Of a stretch of DNA of 18,295 nt, positions 12,642 to 18,295 are shown piece by piece (positions within the stretch are counted from its first letter, which is position 1; the number at the start of each line of letters is the position of its first letter). The translations under genes were made by a program, and so were the position numbers. Origin of the DNA: Lentisphaerota bacterium. Lineage in GTDB: Bacteria > Verrucomicrobiota > Lentisphaeria > Oligosphaerales > JAFGRS01. The DNA lies in contig JAAYZO010000099.1 of NCBI GenBank assembly GCA_012514865.1, forward strand, positions 1 to 18,295. Direction: 5' to 3'. The notes below the pieces were generated by a model, which did not search any database, had not been told where the DNA came from, and was given only the letters and a program-made list of their open reading frames with translations.

Positions 12642-14021
12642 ATGAGTGCGGTTCCTGACACAGCGATTTCCGAGGACACCATTGCCGCCCTGGCCACGGC
12701 GGTAGGCGGGCCGGTGGTGGTCATCCGTCTATCCGGGCCGCGGGCCCTGGCGGTGGCCGGGGCGGTCTGGCGCGGCGCGGCGCCGCTGGCGCGGCCGCCG
12801 TTTCGGCAGATGCGCCTGGGCCAGGTCGTCGGCGCCGGCGGCGTCCTCGACCATGCGGCCCTGGCGGTGGCCATGCCGGGCCCGCACAGCTACACCGGCG
12901 AGGACGTGGTCGAGCTGCACTGCCACGGCGGGAGCTTCGGGGCGCGCCGGATCCTGCATGAACTCCTGCGCTGCGGGGCGCGCCTGGCCGAGCCCGGCGA
13001 GTTCACCCGCCGCGCCTTCCTCAACGGCCGCCTCGACCTCACCCAGGCCGAGGCCGTGGCCGACCTCATCGACGCCCACAGCGACGCGGCACTGCACCTC
13101 GCCAACCACCAGCTCGCCGGCGCCCTCGGACGACGCGTCAGTGCCGCCTGGGAGGCCGCCGCCGGCGTCCTCGCCGAGATCGAGTCGCGACTCGATTTCC
13201 CCGAGGAGGACCTCGACTGGCAGAGCGGCACCGCCCTGGCAGCACGCCTCGAGGGCGTCATCGCCGACCTCACCGCCCTCCTGGCCTCGCGCCTCGAGGG
13301 CCAGGTCCTGCGTGACGGCGTCAGCCTGGTCATCGCCGGGCCGCCCAATGTCGGCAAGTCCAGTCTCCTCAATGCCATCCTCGGGCGCGACCGCGCCATC
13401 GTGACCGACCTTCCCGGCACTACCCGCGACACCCTCGAGGAGCTGGCGCACATCCGCGGCATACCGCTGCATCTGGTCGACACGGCCGGCCTGCGCCCGA
13501 GCCATGACCCCATCGAAGCGATGGGCATCGAACGGTCTTTCCGGAGCCTCCGGACGGCCCAGGTGATCCTCTGGGTCTTCGATGCCTCGCAGCCCTACGC
13601 CGAGCAGTCCTGGGACCCGCATTCTGGACGCGGCGCCGTCATCCTGGTGGGCAACAAGCGCGACCGCCTGGCGGACCCCGCCGCGCTCCCGGCGCTGCCG
13701 GCGACGGGGCTGCCGGTGGTCACCACCTGCGCCCTCGACGGCAGCGGCCTCGAGGCGCTCTTCGACGCCATCGAGGCGGCGGTCTGGGGCGGGCCGCGCC
13801 ACGAGTGCAGCGCGGTGGCCGTCAGCGCCCGCCACGCCGCCCTCCTGGAGGAGTCCCTCAGCGAGCTCCTCGACACCGCGGCGCGCTGCCGCGGCGAGGC
13901 CTGGGAACTCGCCGCGGTGGCCCTGCGTGCCGCCCTGGCGGGCCTCGGCCGCATCACCGGCCGCACCCACGACCCCGACCTCCTCGGCATGATCTTCTCA
14001 CGGTTCTGCATCGGCAAGTGA
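12642..14021 (+). CDS. mnmE: tRNA uridine-5-carboxymethylaminomethyl(34) synthesis GTPase MnmE
   Basis: This 459-residue GTPase acts with MnmG to install the (carboxymethyl)aminomethyl group on the wobble uridine of certain tRNAs, in the cytoplasm or at the membrane face. It begins with the tetrahydrofolate-binding domain, including AMPGPHSYTGEDVVELHCHGG (about 77-97) and GEFTRRAFLNGRLDLTQAEA (about 119-138). A helical domain follows, interrupted by the Ras-like G domain: G1 GPPNVGKSS (233-241), G2 PGTTRDT (258-264), G3 DTAGL (280-284) and G4 NKRD (338-341). The C-terminus ends in the invariant FCIGK (455-459) with the catalytic-site cysteine. The protein is complete and of normal family length. 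No Shine-Dalgarno precedes ATG 12642. Its partner MnmG is not in the window; a SprT/DUF2786 gene follows 10 bp downstream. Confidence 0.97.
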   Translation: MSAVPDTAISEDTIAALATAVGGPVVVIRLSGPRALAVAGAVWRGAAPLARPPFRQMRLGQVVGAGGVLDHAALAVAMPGPHSYTGEDVVELHCHGGSFGARRILHELLRCGARLAEPGEFTRRAFLNGRLDLTQAEAVADLIDAHSDAALHLANHQLAGALGRRVSAAWEAAAGVLAEIESRLDFPEEDLDWQSGTALAARLEGVIADLTALLASRLEGQVLRDGVSLVIAGPPNVGKSSLLNAILGRDRAIVTDLPGTTRDTLEELAHIRGIPLHLVDTAGLRPSHDPIEAMGIERSFRSLRTAQVILWVFDASQPYAEQSWDPHSGRGAVILVGNKRDRLADPAALPALPATGLPVVTTCALDGSGLEALFDAIEAAVWGGPRHECSAVAVSARHAALLEESLSELLDTAARCRGEAWELAAVALRAALAGLGRITGRTHDPDLLGMIFSRFCIGK

Positions 14022-14022
14022 T

Positions 14023-14027
14023 AGGAG
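14023..14027 (+). promoter_or_regulatory. Shine-Dalgarno of the SprT-like/DUF2786 gene
   Basis: AGGAG begins 1 nt after the mnmE TGA and ends 4 nt before ATG 14032. This shows translation coupled closely to mnmE and fixes the start. Confidence 0.7.
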
Positions 14028-14031
14028 CGCC

Positions 14032-15147
14032 ATGATCTTCTCTGACCCCGAGACCCACCGCCGTCTGGTGGCAGCTCTGGAGATTGAGTGGGACCTCGCC
14101 GCGGGGGGCCTGCCGCCGGCCCTGCAGCGGTGCGTCCGCCGGCCCGGCTTCGTCATCGTCCCGGAACGCCATCACCTCGGCGCCTGGGTGCCCGCGCCGG
14201 TGCGCGCCATCCACATCAGCGAGCGCTGCATCGGCGAGCACCCGTGGTATGCGGTGGTCGACGTCCTGCGTCACGAGATGGCGCACCAGATTGCCGACGA
14301 GGTCCTGCATGCCGACGAGACGCCGCATGGCGAGACCTTCCAGCGCTGCTGCGAGGCCCTCAGGGCCAACCCGCGCGCCTCGGGGAGCTACCCGACCCTG
14401 GACGAGGCGGTGCTGCAGGGCCAGGCGACGGAGGACGACCGCATCATGGCGCGGGTGCGCAAGCTGCTGGCGCTCTCGGAGAGCCCGAACCGTCACGAGG
14501 CCGAGAGTGCCCTGGCCAAGGCCCGCGAGCTGATGGCGCGCTATCAGGTCGACCTCGCGGCGCCGGCGGCGGACTACGTCAGCATCGTCCTGGGCGAGCC
14601 CGCGCACCGCCACAGCCTCGAGGACCACGCCCTGGCCAGCCTGATCCTCGTGCACTACAGCGTGCGCACGATCTGGGTACCCATGGCGGTCCCCGCGACG
14701 GGCCGGGTCGGCCGGGCCCTGGAGATCATGGGCCGACGGCCGAATGTGCAGGTGGCCCACTACACCCACGGCGTCATCCGACGCACCATCGAGAGCGAGT
14801 GGGCGCGCTTCCGGCGCGGCCGGCCGATGGGCCGGAATGGCCGCCGTGACTTCGCCCTCGGCATGATCGCCGGCTTCCGGAGCCTGCTTGAGAAGCAGGA
14901 GCAGACCTCGCCCGAGGTCGCGGCCCTCGTCCACACCGGCGACCCCGGCCTCGAGGCCTACTACGAGCAGCGCCACCCGCGCCGCCGGACCACCTCCCCC
15001 GGCCGCACCGTCATGGTCAACCCCGAGCTGCGCCGCAGCGGCGCCGCCGCCGCCCATCGCATCGGCCTGCACCCGGGCCTGACGCCGGCCGACCGCGCCC
15101 AGGCCGCGCCGCGACAGCTCCCCGGCGCGCGGCCCGCCGCCGGCTGA
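14032..15147 (+). CDS. SprT-like zinc metalloprotease with DUF2786 domain
   Basis: This 371-residue protein combines an N-terminal SprT-like minimal metalloprotease with a DUF2786 segment. The zinc motif is HEMAH (81-85), with E82 as general base. H99 in the following HGETF is the likely third ligand, the SprT arrangement. The DUF2786 signature IMARVRKLLALSESPNRHEAESALAKARELMARY spans about 138-171. A basic, charged region (about 240-290) follows, and the C-terminal 40 residues are Pro/Ala/Arg rich and probably disordered. Related SprT-like proteins in eukaryotes cleave DNA-protein crosslinks, but the role of bacterial SprT-DUF2786 proteins is not established; many lie in phage or mobile regions, unlike this chromosomal setting. 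No signal peptide is seen, so it is probably cytoplasmic. It lies 10 bp after mnmE and is almost certainly co-transcribed. It converges with the next gene, 48 bp away. Confidence 0.85.
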   Translation: MIFSDPETHRRLVAALEIEWDLAAGGLPPALQRCVRRPGFVIVPERHHLGAWVPAPVRAIHISERCIGEHPWYAVVDVLRHEMAHQIADEVLHADETPHGETFQRCCEALRANPRASGSYPTLDEAVLQGQATEDDRIMARVRKLLALSESPNRHEAESALAKARELMARYQVDLAAPAADYVSIVLGEPAHRHSLEDHALASLILVHYSVRTIWVPMAVPATGRVGRALEIMGRRPNVQVAHYTHGVIRRTIESEWARFRRGRPMGRNGRRDFALGMIAGFRSLLEKQEQTSPEVAALVHTGDPGLEAYYEQRHPRRRTTSPGRTVMVNPELRRSGAAAAHRIGLHPGLTPADRAQAAPRQLPGARPAAG

Positions 15148-15166
15148 GGCGGAGCCATCGCGACCG

Positions 15167-15203
15167 GCAGTCAAGGGCCAGTGGCGGACAATCCGTCAGG
15201 GTG
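15167..15203 (-). repeat. 37-bp repeat across the stop codon of the glycoside-hydrolase-like gene (copy 2)
   Basis: This is the partner of 9949-9985 (30 of 37 identical, no gaps). On the minus strand it holds the TGA (15198-15196), CGGAT, then CCACTGGCC. It fills most of the 48-bp gap to the convergent SprT-like gene. Confidence 0.7.
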
Positions 15204-18042
15204 CCTCGAGGCGGAACCAGCGCGTCTCGCCGAAGGCCATCGTCAACTCCAGTGCCGCCGTGCGCTCGGCGATCACCGCGCCGCTGCTCAGGTCGACCAC
15301 CCGTGCCGGCCGCGCCAGGGTGAGGCGTTTGCGCCCGCCATCGGCGGCGTGCATGGCGTGGATGGTCAGGAAGTTCTCGTTGGCGTACACCGCATCGCCC
15401 GGTGCCGCGACACACCACGCCCCGGCGGCCTGGGCTAGGTTGTGCAGGAGCTGATCGGAGAGCGTGAAGCACCCGCCGAACACCGCCATGTGGTCGGGAA
15501 AGCGCCGGTAGGCCAGCGAGACCGCCTCGGACTGCGGGTAGCGCGCCAGGGCCGTCGCCGACGGGTCCACGACCGCGAAGGCCGGCCAGCCCTCCCCGAG
15601 GGTGGTCGCCAGGACGCCGTCGGTGCCGGCCAGGAGCGGGTCCGCCACCGGCAGCATGGCCGCGCCCAGGCGGGCGCCGCCCGGAATCGCCTCGACCGTC
15701 AGGCCGGTCACGCGCGTCACCGCCGCGGCTGGGTCGCCGGGGCCCGCCATGCCCGGCGCGTGCAGGAAGACCAGCACACGGCCATCGCGGCGCAGGGCGT
15801 CCAGCGCCGCCAGTTGCGCCGCGCTCACCTCGTAGCAGTTCACAAAGACAACCAGGCGGTGGTCCGGCAACGGCCGGCGGCCGAAGTCCTCCCAGAGCAG
15901 CACCCGGTAGGGTACCCCCGACTGGTTGAACTGCTGCACCTGGTTGACCACGCCGTGCCAGCGCATCAGACTCGCCGACGGCGGCAGCATCGCATGGCTG
16001 CCGGCCTCGCTGACGACCATGGCCACATCGGCCCGCGGCACGCCGCCCAGGACCAGGTCCTGCTCAAAGGCCGCCCGCGCTTCGCGGATCGCGGCCATGA
16101 TGCCGTCGTCGCGGAACCAGCCCCCGGACATGTCGTACCACCAGGTGCCCTGACCGAAGGCCAGCATCATCCCGGACTCGCGTCGCACCATGGCGTTGTG
16201 CGCCTCGGCGGTCTCGGCGCGGCCGACATTGGCGTCGTAGAGAGGATCCCGCGGCCCTGAGTGCCACGAGCGCCAGTCCTGCTCGGTGAGGTAGATCTTG
16301 CCATGCAGCAGGGTCGACCCGAACACCGACCTCACGGCGCCGCTGTACCCGGGCAGGCGCAGGCCGTAGGCAGCCGGGCCGGCCAGGAAGTCGATGTCCG
16401 GCGACTCCAGCAGGCGCCCCAGGGCGATGTGGTTGGCGCTGTTGCAGGTGATGTCCTCGTAGTAGGTCCCCAGGAGCACTGGCGTCGGGCTGGCCTGGCG
16501 CAGGGTCCGGCAGAGGTGCAGGACGGTCTCGGCAACGCCCTCGCTGTAGAAGCGGTTGTAGTCGCGGAGGTCCTGATCGCGACCCGGGTCGGTGATGACG
16601 CCCTTTCCCCAGAGCCTCTCGGCTGCCGGCACCGCCGCGCTGTCGAAGCCGACGCCCGGCTGCGCCCAGGCGCGCCGCAGGGCCGCCTCGTCATTCCCAT
16701 AGCGCCGGCGCAGCCAGTCGCGGAAGCTGCCCTGGGCGGCCGGGCTGTAGTCGGCCAGGTGCAGGTCCTTGGGGTCCAGGCGCTGCCAGTGGAACCACTG
16801 GCCGTCGTTGGATCCGGCGACGTGGTAGCCGATGACGGCCTTGCCGGGCTCGCTGGCGGACACATGCGCGACCAGGGCCCGCAGCGCCTCGGCCGTCTCC
16901 TGCCGGAGGCGCTCCGAGAACAGACTTGGCCCAAAGCGCTCGCCGTCCCCAGGCTGGCCACCCCAGTGCTTCGGGTGCATGCCGACGATCGCCGGCTGGC
17001 CATGCTGATCCCACGAGACGTCCTCAGGATGTTCCGCGCCCCAGTCGCGGTACGGGTCGCAGGCGAGGTAGAAGATGACGTAGCCCTCGGGATCGACCCG
17101 CAGGACGCGCCAGAGCAGCTCGTCGACCTCGGCGAAGTCGTAACGACCGGCGCCGAGCCACGGCCCCTTGTCGCCATAGACACCGCGGCCCATGATCAGC
17201 GGCATGAGGTAGACGCGCACGCCGGCGCGCCGGAAGTCGCCGATCTGGGCGCGGTCGGGGGTGTGGAAGGGCCCCACATAGAAACACGGCGGCGTCAGGC
17301 GGTCATCCACCAGCAGACGGGGTCGGCCGTCCCTGATCTCCACCCGCGCCTGCGACCGCGGCCGTGCCGACAGCGCCTGCCGCGCCGCCACGAGGTCCGG
17401 CACGACCTCGGGCGAGGGGGCTTCATAGCGCACCGGCGGCGGCGGTCCCGCCGGCACCACACGGAGGTCGTCCCAGGTGACCTCGCACGGCCCGAAGGCC
17501 GCCAGGGCATGCACCCGCACACGCGTGTTCGGCGGCCGCACCGCGACCCGCGCCCAGACCTGCTTCCACACGCCCGGCGCATGGCGCTCACGCGCGGCCC
17601 CGAAGGTGTTCGGCAGGTCCTGCTCGGCGCTGTCGGGGCCATGCTGGCTCACCATGAAATAGACGCCCGCCGCGGAACGGCGATGCAGGAAGATCCAGCC
17701 GGTCACCTCGTACTCGCGGCCGGGCTCCACCGCCACGAAGTCCGACACCAGGGCGCTGAAGCCCTCGGCGTTGTCCTTGCGCAGCCGGAACCCCCGCGCG
17801 CCCTCGCGGACGGTCTGCGTATCCCAGCTCCAGGTGCCGGTGCCCTCCTCACCATGCGTCGCCGCCCAGCCGACGGGCGACGTATCGCCCTCCTCGAGGC
17901 CGCCATTCCGCACGACCGGCACCGCCACCGCGTCGGCCGCCGCCGCCACGGCCGCCGTCACCAACGCGATCAGGGCACCGCTGAGGGCCATTCGCCGGAG
18001 TCGGCCCCTGCCATACCTGCCACACGCATCCGTCCTGGCCAT
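15196..18042 (-). CDS. Secreted glycoside-hydrolase-like protein (N-terminal carbohydrate-binding-like domain, GH42-like barrel)
   Basis: This protein of about 948 residues probably binds and cleaves glycans outside the cytoplasm. The N-terminus has a basic stretch (RYGRGRLRRM) and a hydrophobic segment (about 17-38) ending in an Ala-rich cleavage region. A beta-sandwich resembling CBM4/9-type carbohydrate-binding modules spans about 44-196 (VVRNGGLEEGDTSPVGW to TWDDLRVV). A TIM-barrel-like region follows (about 245-620) with FYVGPFHTPD, YDFAEVDELL, VIGYHVAGSNDGQWF (about 403-417) and KIYLTEQDWRSWH (about 582-594). E587 in TEQDW suits the nucleophile of a clan GH-A enzyme. The acid/base site is less clear because the candidate position reads GQW. 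The C-terminal third (about 670-948) has a GH42-like Rossmann trimerisation-type segment and a beta domain. The exact family is uncertain. The start at 18042 is preferred because AGGAG lies 8 nt upstream. Confidence 0.75.
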   Translation of the reverse strand: MARTDACGRYGRGRLRRMALSGALIALVTAAVAAAADAVAVPVVRNGGLEEGDTSPVGWAATHGEEGTGTWSWDTQTVREGARGFRLRKDNAEGFSALVSDFVAVEPGREYEVTGWIFLHRRSAAGVYFMVSQHGPDSAEQDLPNTFGAARERHAPGVWKQVWARVAVRPPNTRVRVHALAAFGPCEVTWDDLRVVPAGPPPPVRYEAPSPEVVPDLVAARQALSARPRSQARVEIRDGRPRLLVDDRLTPPCFYVGPFHTPDRAQIGDFRRAGVRVYLMPLIMGRGVYGDKGPWLGAGRYDFAEVDELLWRVLRVDPEGYVIFYLACDPYRDWGAEHPEDVSWDQHGQPAIVGMHPKHWGGQPGDGERFGPSLFSERLRQETAEALRALVAHVSASEPGKAVIGYHVAGSNDGQWFHWQRLDPKDLHLADYSPAAQGSFRDWLRRRYGNDEAALRRAWAQPGVGFDSAAVPAAERLWGKGVITDPGRDQDLRDYNRFYSEGVAETVLHLCRTLRQASPTPVLLGTYYEDITCNSANHIALGRLLESPDIDFLAGPAAYGLRLPGYSGAVRSVFGSTLLHGKIYLTEQDWRSWHSGPRDPLYDANVGRAETAEAHNAMVRRESGMMLAFGQGTWWYDMSGGWFRDDGIMAAIREARAAFEQDLVLGGVPRADVAMVVSEAGSHAMLPPSASLMRWHGVVNQVQQFNQSGVPYRVLLWEDFGRRPLPDHRLVVFVNCYEVSAAQLAALDALRRDGRVLVFLHAPGMAGPGDPAAAVTRVTGLTVEAIPGGARLGAAMLPVADPLLAGTDGVLATTLGEGWPAFAVVDPSATALARYPQSEAVSLAYRRFPDHMAVFGGCFTLSDQLLHNLAQAAGAWCVAAPGDAVYANENFLTIHAMHAADGGRKRLTLARPARVVDLSSGAVIAERTAALELTMAFGETRWFRLEAP

Positions 18043-18050
18043 CGTCATGA

Positions 18051-18055
18051 CTCCT
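18051..18055 (-). promoter_or_regulatory. Shine-Dalgarno deciding the glycoside-hydrolase-like start
   Basis: On the minus strand AGGAG lies 8 nt before ATG 18042 but only 2 nt before ATG 18048. The inner ATG is therefore the likelier start. Confidence 0.6.
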
Positions 18056-18295
18056 GGTACTGCCGCGGTTACGGCGCCGCCGGCGGTACTCTGACCGCCC
18101 TGGTGGCGTTTGCCAGCAGACCCCGGGCACCGGCGGGACGGCTCGCGTGAACCATCGCGTCGTGGTGGTGCCGATGCCGCCCCGGCTCGTGGACGCGTTC
18201 GCGTCTGTGGACACTCGCCCTTCTATGTGGGCCGTCAAGGTGCTGCGCTGCTTTTCTGTTCTCTTGCCTTCCCTGCTCCTCAGTCTGAAGGCTCC
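18056..18295. other. Upstream region of the glycoside-hydrolase-like gene, to window end
   Basis: An imperfect inverted repeat GTACTGCC / GGCGGTAC (18057-18089) sits immediately before the Shine-Dalgarno, then repeat copy B (18156-18218), then a pyrimidine-rich, less GC-rich tail (18235-18295) that probably holds promoter or neighbouring-gene sequence. No clear promoter was found on the minus strand. A forward frame from 18147 or 18225 stays open to the window edge, but there is no ribosome binding site and the codon use is atypical. Confidence 0.45.
18156..18218 (-). repeat. 63-bp dispersed repeat, copy B
   Basis: This is the inverted partner of 316-378 (54 of 63 identical). It begins 114 bp upstream of the minus-strand glycoside-hydrolase-like start and has the same orientation relative to that gene as copy A has to the Gfo/Idh/MocA gene. 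Copy B holds a 14-bp near-palindrome, GACGCG-TT-CGCGTC (18191-18204), which copy A keeps only in part (GACG...CGTC). Confidence 0.85.

Noticed and set aside
16261..18150. A 629-codon plus-strand frame antisense to the glycoside-hydrolase-like gene
   Set aside because: Low-complexity Arg/Val/His/Gln composition and no recognised motif. The minus strand has a signal peptide and domain structure.
316..18218. The inverted 63-bp repeats as the ends of one large transposon or genomic island
   Set aside because: The enclosed genes are mainly core metabolism and tRNA modification, with no transposase or integrase and no flanking duplication. The copies differ at 14% of positions and look like dispersed elements instead.
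18147..18295. A forward frame from GTG 18147 (or ATG 18225) open to the window edge, with a peptide similar to one encoded antisense to copy A of the 63-bp repeat
   Set aside because: The peptide similarity only mirrors the DNA repeat. The nine differences show no third-position bias, there is no ribosome binding site, and codon use after 18225 differs from the neighbouring genes. The segment from 18225 does look like a short hydrophobic leader, so more sequence to the right would settle it.

Overview
The window is about 70% G+C bacterial chromosome with strong G/C preference at third codon positions and both ATG and GTG starts. Four traits suggest the Planctomycetota / Lentisphaerota / Kiritimatiellota neighbourhood, probably an uncultured lineage: a Tat-exported Gfo/Idh/MocA oxidoreductase, a DUF6785/DUF6784-type membrane protein, a large secreted glycoside-hydrolase-like protein, and small hairpin-rich repeats between genes. 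This placement is an inference; no rRNA or tRNA gene is present to fix it.

Layout. (1) 2-223 (+): the 3' end of a SPOUT tRNA methyltransferase (TrmL). (2) 586-3016 (+): an exported Gfo/Idh/MocA oxidoreductase followed by a PfkB-type sugar-phosphate kinase. (3) 3465-5767 (+): acetate kinase then phosphate acetyltransferase, the two-step route between acetyl-CoA and acetate plus ATP. (4) 5865-9776 (+): a CHASE2 adenylate/guanylate cyclase and a YihY/BrkB-type membrane protein. (5) 9978-12047 (-): a polytopic DUF6785-like membrane protein, convergent with the YihY gene. (6) 12048-12641: a divergent intergenic region holding a 9-bp tandem repeat that abuts a MITE-like element with terminal inverted repeats and flanking direct repeats. 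(7) 12642-15147 (+): mnmE and a SprT-like/DUF2786 metalloprotease gene 10 bp downstream. (8) 15196-18042 (-): a secreted multidomain glycoside-hydrolase-like protein.

How it fits together. Sugar handling (exported oxidoreductase, secreted hydrolase, sugar-phosphate kinase) and acetate fermentation suggest a carbohydrate-degrading heterotroph. TrmL and MnmE both modify the tRNA wobble base (position 34). The cyclase may link an envelope signal to a cyclic nucleotide, but no effector is in the window.

No complete new multi-gene system is evident. The most unusual signals are non-coding: a 63-bp repeat (54/63 identical) in the same orientation upstream of the two genes for exported carbohydrate-related proteins; a 37-bp sequence (30/37 identical) laid across the stop codons of both minus-strand genes; and the MITE-like element. 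No CRISPR array, rRNA, tRNA, integrase or transposase gene was seen.
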